Assembly: GCF_013376045.1 (NCBI RefSeq)
Contig: NZ_JABMJG010000012.1
Coordinates: 62,001 to 126,000 of the forward strand
Source of the DNA: Variovorax sp. SG517
GTDB lineage: Bacteria > Pseudomonadota > Gammaproteobacteria > Burkholderiales > Burkholderiaceae_C
Reading direction: 5' to 3'
Length of the DNA: 64,000 bases
The notes under the pieces were generated by a model, which worked only from the letters and a program-made list of their open reading frames with translations, ran no database searches and was not told the DNA's origin. The position numbers and the translations under genes were made by a program. Position 1 is the first letter of the stretch; each line of letters opens with the position of its first letter. Positions 55,557 through 63,136 of the stretch are shown one piece after another.

Positions 55557-56186
55557 GTGTACCAGCCGCACTTCAGCCAGAAGCTCACCGAGATGTTCCG
55601 GGCCAAGCCCTATCAAGGGGCCCTACCGGAAAGTGCGGAATTCATCTTTGTGGGACTGGATGCAAACTACGCCGCTGACATCGAAAGTAGCCCTGTCTTC
55701 CCTCGTGTGCTGGAGTATCACGACGACGGCGTTGCGTTCTGGCGTCGCCACAAGGTGCATCATCCGTTTCTTCTGGCTGACTACAGGGGAGATGGTCAGC
55801 GCTATCACCGCAACTTCGCCCTGACGGGTTTCGAACCGAAGGACGCGTGCCGCGTGTCATTCGTCGAATTGCTGCAAATCCCGACTGTCGGTCGCAGTCA
55901 GCTAGTGTTGGAGGACCTCGACCCTGCGCACCTGGAGAGACTGAATGCGCTTATTCAGCGCGGTGCCAGGCGAAACGTCTTTTTGGCAGACAAGGTAGTC
56001 AGGCTCATGCGCGTCAGTGGGCATTTCCATTGGTTGCCCAAACCTATTGCGAACCAAGTACTCCCTCGGCTGCACCAGGTTGGAGAAACGACGATCTACC
56101 AGCACCTGCACTTCTCCAACTACGGAGCATTTCAGGCACGCATGACGCTTGAGGCGAGCGCTATCGCTCGCATGCGTGCTGACTAG
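55557..56186 (+). CDS. Unassigned protein, possible uracil-DNA-glycosylase-like fold
   Basis: A 209-residue protein with distinctly lower G+C than its neighbours, suggesting transfer. The opening AEFIFVGLDANYAADI resembles the FVG-N/D-P motif A of TDG/Mug-type glycosylases. The middle FEPKDACRVSFVELLQIPT then GRSQLVLEDLDPAHLERLNA parallels the 'L-x-x-L-V-x-x-P-T' segment of that group, and HFHWLPKPI sits where motif B would be. No strict catalytic set can be confirmed, so this is a hypothesis. I chose GTG 55557 because the upstream ATG 55488 lies in a terminator hairpin and its extra 23 residues look non-conserved. Confidence 0.65.
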   Translation: MYQPHFSQKLTEMFRAKPYQGALPESAEFIFVGLDANYAADIESSPVFPRVLEYHDDGVAFWRRHKVHHPFLLADYRGDGQRYHRNFALTGFEPKDACRVSFVELLQIPTVGRSQLVLEDLDPAHLERLNALIQRGARRNVFLADKVVRLMRVSGHFHWLPKPIANQVLPRLHQVGETTIYQHLHFSNYGAFQARMTLEASAIARMRAD

Positions 56187-56248
56187 CCGCACGTCGCCTT
56201 TTGCGAATGAACGCCAGCCCGCAGACGCAGGCCAACGGCATTCCACAG

Positions 56249-57520
56249 CTACCCGAGCGTACCCAGCACCTCGTCCAGCCGCTCGACCAGCAGGTCGGCA
56301 TGCTCGCGCGTGAACACCAGCGGCGGCCTGATCTTGAGCACGTTGCCCTGCGGCCCTGTCGCGCTCAGCAGCACCTGCCGCTGCCGCAGGCCGTTGACCA
56401 CCTTGGCTGCCTGCGCGGTGGCCGGCGCGCGCGTGGCGCGGTCGGCCACGAGTTCAAGGCCGATGAAGAGACCCGCGCCGCGCGCCTCGCCGACGAGCGC
56501 GTGGCGCTGGCCGAGCGCGGCCAGGCGCTCGCGCAGGTAGTTGCCGACCTGCAGTGCGTTGTCCTGCAGGCCGTTGTGCTGGATCACGTCGAGCACGGCG
56601 GAGGCCGCGGCCATCGAGACGGGGTTGCCGCCGAAGGTGTTGAAGTAGCGGCTGGCCTGGCCGAAGGCCTTCATGACCTCGGGGCGCACCGCCAGGCCCG
56701 CGACCGGATGGCCGTTGCCCATGGGCTTGCCCATGGTCACCATGTCGGGCACCACGCCATGGCGAAGGAAGCCCCAGAAGGCCTCGCCGGTGCGGCCGAA
56801 GCCGGGCTGCACCTCGTCGGCGATGAACACGCCGCCGGCCGCATGGATCGCTTCCACCGCCTCGCGCAGGAATCCGGCCGGCGCGGTGAACACGCCGTCG
56901 CTGGAGAACACCGTGTCCACGAGCAGCGCGGCGGGCGCGATGCCGTGCGCCTTCAGGTCGGCGATGGCCGCGCGCACGCCGTCGGCGAAGCGCTTGCCCG
57001 TCTCGGCATCTTCGCCCGCGGGCGCATCCACCAGCCGCACGTGCTCGCCCAGGCGCACGTACTGTCCCAGCGAGGGTGAGGCGCAGGCGATGGCCGAGGT
57101 CACGCCGTGGTAGGCGAAGCGGGTGACGATGAGGCCGGTGCCGCCCGTGTGCGCCGTGGCGATTCGCATGGCCAGGTCGTTGGCCTCGCTGCCGGTGCAG
57201 GTGAAGGTGGCGTGGCCGAGTTCGGGCGGCATGGTGGCCAGCAGGCGCTCTGCGTAGTCGAGGATGCCTTCGTGCAGGTAGCGCGTGTGCGTGTTGAGCA
57301 CCGATGCCTGTCGTGCGATGGCCTCGACCACCTCGGGCCGCGCGTGGCCCAGCGGCACCACGTTGTTGTAGGCGTCGAGCCAGGGCGTGCCGGCGGCGTC
57401 GTAGAGCCAGACGCCTTCGCCGCGCACGGGATGGAAGGGCTCGTCATAGAAGAGGCGGTAGGCCGGCCCGAGCAGGCGGGCGCGGCGTTCCAGCAGCTCG
57501 GCGGTGGGTTTCTCAGTCAT
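56249..57520 (-). CDS. Class III PLP enzyme, phospho-lyase-like (AGXT2L type)
   Basis: A 423-residue fold-type I PLP enzyme annotated generally as a class III aminotransferase. Its sequence is close in pattern to ethanolamine-phosphate and 5-phosphohydroxylysine phospho-lyases: DAYNNVVPLGHARPEVV, LNTHTRYLHEGILDYAERL, TGSEANDLAMRIA and VTMGKPMGNGHPVAG (PLP-binding Lys about 265). These enzymes eliminate phosphate and ammonia from a phosphorylated amino alcohol to give an aldehyde. The adjacent upstream gene encodes a small-molecule kinase that could supply such a substrate. Plain transamination remains possible. Last gene of the minus-strand cluster. Confidence 0.87.
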   Translation of the reverse strand: MTEKPTAELLERRARLLGPAYRLFYDEPFHPVRGEGVWLYDAAGTPWLDAYNNVVPLGHARPEVVEAIARQASVLNTHTRYLHEGILDYAERLLATMPPELGHATFTCTGSEANDLAMRIATAHTGGTGLIVTRFAYHGVTSAIACASPSLGQYVRLGEHVRLVDAPAGEDAETGKRFADGVRAAIADLKAHGIAPAALLVDTVFSSDGVFTAPAGFLREAVEAIHAAGGVFIADEVQPGFGRTGEAFWGFLRHGVVPDMVTMGKPMGNGHPVAGLAVRPEVMKAFGQASRYFNTFGGNPVSMAAASAVLDVIQHNGLQDNALQVGNYLRERLAALGQRHALVGEARGAGLFIGLELVADRATRAPATAQAAKVVNGLRQRQVLLSATGPQGNVLKIRPPLVFTREHADLLVERLDEVLGTLG

Positions 57521-57536
57521 GGATGGGTTCCGTGGG

Positions 57537-58625
57537 TTACGCGGTTTCAGCGGCGCGGCAGGCGATGCGGATGGCGTCCTGCACCTGTTCGGGCGTCAGC
57601 ATGGCGCAGGCTTGCAGCCGCGCCCAGGAGACGGCGTTGTTGCGCATGAGGTAAGGGGCGTTGTCGGGCTGACGCGCCGCGCGCCAGCCGCTGATGGCGA
57701 CCACCATCGCCAGCCGCGCACGCACGAGGTCGAGCAGCGCATGGGTCTCGCCATCGGTCAGCGGCGAGACGGCGTGGTAGTCGGCCGCGAAGCGCGCGAT
57801 GGTCGCGAGTGCGTCGCCCTGTTCGTCGATGTGGTACGAGGCCGCGACGGCCAGGTCGTCGACGAGCGGCGCATGGACCATGTCGCCGAAGTCGAGGATG
57901 CCCGCCACGCGCGCCGGCTCTTCCGGATCGACCAGCAGGTTGTAGAGGTTGAAGTCGTTGTGGATCGGCTGGCGGCGAAGCGCGGCCAGCCGGGGCTTGG
58001 TGCGCTGCGCGAAGCCGTCCAGCGCGACCTCGGCCAGCGCGCGGCGGGCGGGGTCGGCCACGTGCACCAGCAGCGCGCGCACGCGGTCGGCGCGCTGGAT
58101 GTCCCAGGGCAGCTCGCGGGCACCGGCGGGGTGTTCGAAGCCGGCCAGCGCCAGGTCCAGCCGCGCGAGCATGCGGGCGACGCAGGTGCGCTGCGCCGCC
58201 GAGCGCGGCGCCTGCGGCATCGGCAGGCCTTCGAGGTAGCTGAAGAGGCGCGCCACGCGCATGCGGCCTTCGGCGTCCTCGATCTGCACCGAGGCTGCGC
58301 CGTGGCGATCCGGCAGCAGGCGCTGCACCGGCAGGCCGGGGTCCGTGCGTGCGAGGTGCAGCAGGGCCTGCGTCTGGAAGTCGGCGACCAGCGGATCTTC
58401 GTCGGGGTGCGAGAGCTTGAGCATGCAGCGCGCGCCGCCGTCTTCCGGCTCCAGCAGGAAGTTGGCGTCGCGCTCGCCGGTGAGCGGCTTCAGGCGGCCG
58501 CGCTTGCCGTACAGGCGCTGCAGCAGGTCCGCCGCCCACTCGGTGGCGACGGGGGCGGGCGGCGATGTCAGCACCGCCGCCTCGGGCAGGGCCGCCTTGA
58601 TGGCGTCGTCGAGCGCTTGCGTCAT
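57537..58625 (-). CDS. Phosphotransferase of the APH / hydroxylysine kinase-like family
   Basis: A 362-residue kinase-fold protein. The N-lobe includes GERDANFLLEPEDGGARCMLKLSHPDED (nucleotide lysine in the MLKLS segment). The catalytic loop is RQPIHNDFNLYNLLVD and the metal-binding Asp is in AGILDFGDMVHAPLVDDLAV, as in aminoglycoside, choline and hydroxylysine kinases. ATG 58625 overlaps the deacetylase stop by one base; GTG 58628 is also possible. The phospho-lyase-like gene starts 16 bases downstream, and the two probably act in sequence: phosphorylation of an amino alcohol then elimination. Substrate not known. Confidence 0.88.
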   Translation of the reverse strand: MTQALDDAIKAALPEAAVLTSPPAPVATEWAADLLQRLYGKRGRLKPLTGERDANFLLEPEDGGARCMLKLSHPDEDPLVADFQTQALLHLARTDPGLPVQRLLPDRHGAASVQIEDAEGRMRVARLFSYLEGLPMPQAPRSAAQRTCVARMLARLDLALAGFEHPAGARELPWDIQRADRVRALLVHVADPARRALAEVALDGFAQRTKPRLAALRRQPIHNDFNLYNLLVDPEEPARVAGILDFGDMVHAPLVDDLAVAASYHIDEQGDALATIARFAADYHAVSPLTDGETHALLDLVRARLAMVVAISGWRAARQPDNAPYLMRNNAVSWARLQACAMLTPEQVQDAIRIACRAAETA

Positions 58626-59653
58626 CACGCCGCCTTCTCGAAACCGCCGAGCGCGCTGGCGAGGTTGCGGCCCAGGTCCTCCGACAGGTAGCCGCCTTCC
58701 TGCACCAGCACCGTGGGCAGCCCCAGGCGCGCGATCTCGCCGAGGATGCGGCCGAAGCCCGCGGTGCTCACGGCCAGCGCCTGGTAGGGGTCATTCTCGT
58801 GCGCGTCCAGGCCCAGGGCCACGACCAGCGCGCCAGGCGCGAAGGCGCGGATGGTCGCGTGCGCGGTCGCCAGCGCGGCGAGGAAGCCCTCGTCCTGCGT
58901 GCCGCGCGCCAGCGGCAGGTTCAGGTTGTAGCCCAGGCCTTCGCCTTCGCCGGTCTCGTGCGCGTGGCCCGTGAAGAAGGGCGTGCAGAAATGCGGGTCG
59001 CCATGCAGCGAGATCGTCAGCACGTCCTTGCGGCGCCAGAAGATGCCCTGCGTGCCGTTGCCGTGATGCACGTCGATGTCGAGGATGGCCACGCGGTCGT
59101 GCCTGCTGCGCAGGTGCTGGGCCGCGATGGCCGCGTTGTTGAGGTAGGTGAAGCCGTTGGCGCGGTCGGCATAGGCATGGTGTCCGGGCGGCCGGCACAG
59201 TGCGTAGGCCGCGCGTTCGCCGTCCAGCACGAGCTGCGCGGCATGCGTGGCCACGTGGGCAGACCACGTCGCCGCATGCCAGGTGTGGCGGCCGATGGCG
59301 CAGGCCATGTCGCCCATGTGGTAGCCGGCCTGGCCGACCAGGCTGTCGGGGTAGGTGAAGGGCTGGCCCGGGAACGGATGCACGTTGGGCATGACCTCCT
59401 CCGAAGCGCCCTCGAGCTGCTGCCAGCGCTCCCAGGCGGTTTCCAGGAAGCGCAGGTACTGCGGCGTGTGGATGGCGGCGCGCGGGCCCGGGCCGTGGTC
59501 TTCGGGCGCGACGATGTCGTGGCCCTGCGCGCGTGCGGCGTTCAGCAGCAGCGTGCCCCGCTCGGGCTGCTCGTTGCTGCGCTTCATGCGCCCGCGCACG
59601 ATGAACTGCTGCGGATCGTGGCCGGTGTGCTGGTCGCTGTAGATGACTTTCAT
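58625..59653 (-). CDS. Acetylpolyamine amidohydrolase-type deacetylase
   Basis: A 342-residue HDAC-fold zinc enzyme. Active-site residues visible: HH in RPPGHHAYADRANGFTYLNN, zinc ligands in ILDIDVHHGNGTQ and ALGLDAHENDP, and the catalytic Tyr in EGGYLSEDLG. The N-terminus VIYSDQHTGHDPQQFIVRGR is that of acetylpolyamine amidohydrolases, which release acetate from N-acetyl-putrescine, -cadaverine or -spermidine. It is nine bases from the short-chain dehydrogenase gene upstream and couples to the kinase gene downstream. Confidence 0.92.
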   Translation of the reverse strand: MKVIYSDQHTGHDPQQFIVRGRMKRSNEQPERGTLLLNAARAQGHDIVAPEDHGPGPRAAIHTPQYLRFLETAWERWQQLEGASEEVMPNVHPFPGQPFTYPDSLVGQAGYHMGDMACAIGRHTWHAATWSAHVATHAAQLVLDGERAAYALCRPPGHHAYADRANGFTYLNNAAIAAQHLRSRHDRVAILDIDVHHGNGTQGIFWRRKDVLTISLHGDPHFCTPFFTGHAHETGEGEGLGYNLNLPLARGTQDEGFLAALATAHATIRAFAPGALVVALGLDAHENDPYQALAVSTAGFGRILGEIARLGLPTVLVQEGGYLSEDLGRNLASALGGFEKAA

Positions 59654-59662
59654 GTCGGGCTT

Positions 59663-60367
59663 TCAATATTGGGGTTCGACGGTCCAGCTGATGGGAATCT
59701 CGGCGACGCTGGCCGACGCGGGCAGTTCGAGCACCGTCCGCGCGATGCGGGCCACGTCCTCGGGCCGCGTGGCTTGCCGCTGCTGCTCGGGCGGCAGGGC
59801 GGCCGCCATGTCGGTGGCGACGAAGCCCGGGCACAGCGCGGTGCAGCGCACGCGCGATTCGGCGCCGCAATGCCGGATGCCATGGGCCAGCGACAGCACC
59901 GCCGCCTTGCTCAGCGCGTAGAGCGAGGCATCGGCCGTGCGCACGCGCTTGGCCGCGAGCGAGGCCATCACCAGCACCTTGCCTTCGTCGGCCGCCAGCA
60001 GATGCGGCCAGGCCTTGCGCGTGAGCCGCAGCGGCGACTTGACGTTGACTTCCAGCAGCCGGTCGACCTCCGCGTCGTCCGCATCGATGACCGAGCGCGT
60101 GCTGAGGATGCCGGCGTTGTGCACCAGCGCGTCGATGCCCCCGAAGTCGCGCACGGTCGCGGCCACCCAGTCGGTCTCGCTGCGTGCGTCCTCGGCGTCG
60201 AAGCGATAGGTGCGCACCTGCGCCGGGTCGTGTCCGTCGAAGGCATCGGTGGCGCTGCGCGTGCCCACGCTCACGCGCCAGCCGTGCGTGAGCAGTTCGC
60301 GCACGACGGCAAGGCCGATGCCGCGGTTGCCTCCGCTGACCATGGCGACGCGGGGCAGCGCGCTCAT
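59663..60367 (-). CDS. Short-chain dehydrogenase/reductase
   Basis: A 234-residue SDR. The NAD(P)-binding TGxxxGxG-type motif reads VSGGNRGIGLAVVREL, NAG is present in ALVHNAGILS, and the catalytic Ser-Tyr-Lys can be read as S in MASLAAKRV, then ASLYALSKAAVLSL. Substrate unknown; in this operon it may reduce or oxidise the aldehyde formed from the amine. ATG 60367 lies two bases after the GntR stop; upstream in-frame sequence belongs to the GntR gene in another frame. Confidence 0.9.
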   Translation of the reverse strand: MSALPRVAMVSGGNRGIGLAVVRELLTHGWRVSVGTRSATDAFDGHDPAQVRTYRFDAEDARSETDWVAATVRDFGGIDALVHNAGILSTRSVIDADDAEVDRLLEVNVKSPLRLTRKAWPHLLAADEGKVLVMASLAAKRVRTADASLYALSKAAVLSLAHGIRHCGAESRVRCTALCPGFVATDMAAALPPEQQRQATRPEDVARIARTVLELPASASVAEIPISWTVEPQY

Positions 60368-60368
60368 C

Positions 60369-61061
60369 TCAGGGTTTGGTGAAGAGGCCGCGCACGTGGG
60401 CCTTGGCGGTCTCGAGGTGGTAGCGCAGCGCGTGCTCGACGGCACCGACGTCGCGCGCCATCATTGCCTTGGCGATGGGCCTGTGCGTCTCGGCCAGCGC
60501 CTTCAGGTCGCCGTAGCTGTCCTCGCTGAGCGCGAGGAACATGCGCACCTCGGTCTGCATGTTGTCGAACAGCCGGTGGAGGTAGTGGTTGCCGGAAAGC
60601 GCGCTGATGGCGAAGTGGAAGTCCAGGTCGAGCGCCACCCGCTCGGGCGAGGAGAGCGTCTCGGCGCGCTCCACCATGTCGTCCACGCGCGCGTCGAGCT
60701 GGGCCAGTTCGGCGTCGGTGGCGTGCGTGCAGGCCAGCGACGCGCCCAGCAGCTCGAGCTGGATGCGCACCTCGTACAGGTCGTTGACCTGCTTGGGCGA
60801 GACGGTGCGCACCGCGAAGCCGTGGCGCGGGCGCGAGATCAGCAGCCCCAGGCTTTCGAGGCGGCGCGCGGCTTCGCGCACGGGCGCGCGGCTAACGCCC
60901 ATCTGCCGGGCCAGCTCGGCCTCGACGATGCGTTCGCCGGGCGCGATGCGGCCCGACAGGATCGCTTGCTGCAATTGCGCCTCCACCACGCCGACCAGGT
61001 CTGGCACCTGGATCGACGAGAAGGCGGGAGGAGTGGCGGCTTCGGGCCGGCTGGTGGTCAT
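60369..61061 (-). CDS. GntR family (FadR/FCD) transcriptional regulator
   Basis: A 230-residue regulator. N-terminal winged helix: LQQAILSGRIAPGERIVEAE then LARQMGVSRAPVREAARRLE and GLLISRPRHGFAV. The C-terminal FCD ligand domain includes DLDFHFAISALSGNHYL with its metal-binding His residues and a final HALRYHLETAKAH. Such regulators usually repress an adjacent catabolic operon until an organic acid or amine-derived effector binds. It likely controls the surrounding amine genes. It lies 31 bases downstream of the EamA permease and starts the SDR-deacetylase-kinase-lyase part. Confidence 0.93.
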   Translation of the reverse strand: MTTSRPEAATPPAFSSIQVPDLVGVVEAQLQQAILSGRIAPGERIVEAELARQMGVSRAPVREAARRLESLGLLISRPRHGFAVRTVSPKQVNDLYEVRIQLELLGASLACTHATDAELAQLDARVDDMVERAETLSSPERVALDLDFHFAISALSGNHYLHRLFDNMQTEVRMFLALSEDSYGDLKALAETHRPIAKAMMARDVGAVEHALRYHLETAKAHVRGLFTKP

Positions 61062-61092
61062 CGGAATTCCTTGTCTCGGTCGCTTGTCCGTA

Positions 61093-62028
61093 TCATGCCG
61101 GCCCCTTCATGCCGCTCGCCCCGCGCCGGCTGCCGCCCGAACGGGCCAGGTAGACGCCCGCCACCGCGATCAGCGCCATGCCGGCCAGTGCCGGCCCATC
61201 AGGCGGGCGCTGGAACCACAGCGTGCTGATCAGTACTGCCAGCAGCAGCTGCACATAGTTCAGAGGAGCCAGCGTGGCCGCGCCGACGCGGCGGAACGCG
61301 GCCAGCAGCAACAGCTGGGCGCTGCCGCTGACGGCGCCGCCGGCGACCAGCAGCGCCATCTCCGGCCAGGGCGGTAGCGTGACGTGCGGCATGAACAGCA
61401 CGGGCAGGTTCGTGATGACCAGGCAGGCCAGCGCCATGTGCGCGAACTGCACGGGCGCCGGCACCAGTCCCGAGAGCCGCCGCGTGAGCACCTGGAAGAG
61501 CGCATAGCAGACCGCCGACACCGCCATCAGCAGCGTGCCCGCCAGCGGCAGGCTGCCGCCCGGCCGCACGATGCACAGCATGCCGACGAAGCCCAGCAGC
61601 ACGGCAGTCCACTGCGCGCGGCCCACGCGCTCCCCGAGCAGCCAGGGCGACAGCGCGACCATGATCAGCGGGGCGGTGAAGTAGATGGCCGTCGCTTCCG
61701 CCAGCGGCATGGTGACGAGCGCCGTCATGAAGCAGGTCGCCACGATGGCCAGCGCCACGCTGCGCGCGGCCAGCAGCTTCTGGTGCGGCTGGCGCCACAG
61801 GCGCAGGTCGCCGTGGCGCAGCAGCAGCACCAGCGCGATGGCGCCTATCGCGCTGTAGCGGCCCAGGTTGACGACGGCCGGCGCGTGGGTGGCCACCATC
61901 TGCTTGGCGAAGGCGTCGTACGCCGCGAACAGCACCAGCGCGCAAAGAAAGAGCGCGATGCTCGCGCCCGCGCTGTTCTCGCCGCGCTCGTCGCGTGCAA
62001 GGGGGACGGAGGCGGGTACGGTGCTCAT
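61093..62028 (-). CDS. EamA-family (DMT superfamily) transporter
   Basis: A 311-residue permease with ten predicted helices in two EamA repeats. The first repeat starts near ASIALFLCALVLFAAYDAFA and contains MPLAEATAIYFTAPLIMVAL; the second includes GTLLMAVSAVCYALFQVLTR and ends at GMALIAVAGVYLARSGG. EamA proteins export or import metabolites such as amino acids. Given its neighbours it may carry an amine or its acetylated form. ATG 62028 gives the normal N-terminus; a longer frame would overlap the deacetylase gene. Confidence 0.9.
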   Translation of the reverse strand: MSTVPASVPLARDERGENSAGASIALFLCALVLFAAYDAFAKQMVATHAPAVVNLGRYSAIGAIALVLLLRHGDLRLWRQPHQKLLAARSVALAIVATCFMTALVTMPLAEATAIYFTAPLIMVALSPWLLGERVGRAQWTAVLLGFVGMLCIVRPGGSLPLAGTLLMAVSAVCYALFQVLTRRLSGLVPAPVQFAHMALACLVITNLPVLFMPHVTLPPWPEMALLVAGGAVSGSAQLLLLAAFRRVGAATLAPLNYVQLLLAVLISTLWFQRPPDGPALAGMALIAVAGVYLARSGGSRRGASGMKGPA

Positions 62029-62092
62029 GCCGGCTGCGACCGCGTCGCTTCCGTCACCGCACCGGCACCGCGGCAAGCCGTCGTCGAGACGG

Positions 62093-63136
62093 TCATGCGC
62101 GAAGCCCTTCCAGGAATGCGTCGAGCGCGGCGCCGATGGCCTCGACCATGTAGCCGCCCTCCTGCACCACGACCGTGGGCAGGCCCAGCGCACGCACGCG
62201 CTCGCCTGCGAGGCGGAAGGCCTCCATGTCGAACTTGAGCACGCTGATCGGGTCGTCCTTGTAGGTGTCGAAGCCCAGCGGCAGCACCAGCGCCTGCGGC
62301 TGGAAGCGCTCGATGGCGGCGGTGGCCCGGTCCAGCGCTTGCGCGAACTCGGCGTTGCCGCTGCCGTGCGCCAGCGGCAGGTTGAGGTTGCAGCCCTCGC
62401 CCTCGCCGGTGCCGCGCTCGTGCGCGTAGCCCGTGTACCAGGGGTAGTAGCCGGACGGGTCGGTGTGCGTGGAGACGGTCAGCACGTCGCCGCGCTCGTA
62501 GAAGATCTGCTGCGTGCCGTCGCCGTGGTGGGCGTCGATGTCGAGCACGGCCACGCGCGCATGGCGCCGGCGCAGCGTGGCGGCCGCGGCGGCGCTGTTG
62601 TTCACGTAGCAGAAACCTCCCGCGCGCGCATGCTGGGCATGATGGCCCGAAGGCCTGCACAGCGCATAGGCGATGCCGCCGCCTTCGAGCACCTTTTCGG
62701 CCGCGGCCTGCGCCGCATGGGCCGAGCGCAGCACCGAGCGCCAGGTGTGCGGGCCGATCGGGCAGGCCAGGTCGCCGATGTACCAGCCGGCCTGCGCCAC
62801 CACCGACGGCGAGGGGCAGGGCCCGGATCGCGCGCCGTGCGGCGAAAGGTTGGGCAGCACCTCGATGCCGGGCTCCAGGCCCGGGCCGCCGAGCTTCTGC
62901 CAGCGCGCGTAGGCGCTCTCCAGGAAGTCCAGGTAGTCGACGCTGTGCACCAGTTCCAGCGCGGCGCGGCCGGCCTCGGGCGGTGCGTCGACCGCGATGC
63001 CGCGCGCGGCGAGCGTGCCCATCAGCGCCTCGGCGCGCGTGGGCAGGTCGGCGGGCTTGCAGATGCGGCCCAGCCGCATGAACTGCTGCGGGTCGTGCAG
63101 CAGCTGGTCGTCGCTGAAGAAGGCCTGCATGCTCAT
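62093..63136 (-). CDS. Second acetylpolyamine amidohydrolase-type deacetylase
   Basis: A 347-residue HDAC-fold zinc enzyme. Active site: HH in RPSGHHAQHARAGGFCYVNN, zinc ligands in VLDIDAHHGDGTQ and LGFDTYKDDP, Tyr in EGGYMVEAIG. N-terminus FFSDDQLLHDPQQFMRLGRI is of the acetylpolyamine amidohydrolase type. It differs markedly from the copy at 58625, so the two probably take different acetylated amines or chain lengths. ATG 63136 overlaps the stop of the aminotransferase gene (ATGA); an ATG two codons later is an alternative. Confidence 0.92.
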   Translation of the reverse strand: MSMQAFFSDDQLLHDPQQFMRLGRICKPADLPTRAEALMGTLAARGIAVDAPPEAGRAALELVHSVDYLDFLESAYARWQKLGGPGLEPGIEVLPNLSPHGARSGPCPSPSVVAQAGWYIGDLACPIGPHTWRSVLRSAHAAQAAAEKVLEGGGIAYALCRPSGHHAQHARAGGFCYVNNSAAAAATLRRRHARVAVLDIDAHHGDGTQQIFYERGDVLTVSTHTDPSGYYPWYTGYAHERGTGEGEGCNLNLPLAHGSGNAEFAQALDRATAAIERFQPQALVLPLGFDTYKDDPISVLKFDMEAFRLAGERVRALGLPTVVVQEGGYMVEAIGAALDAFLEGLRA

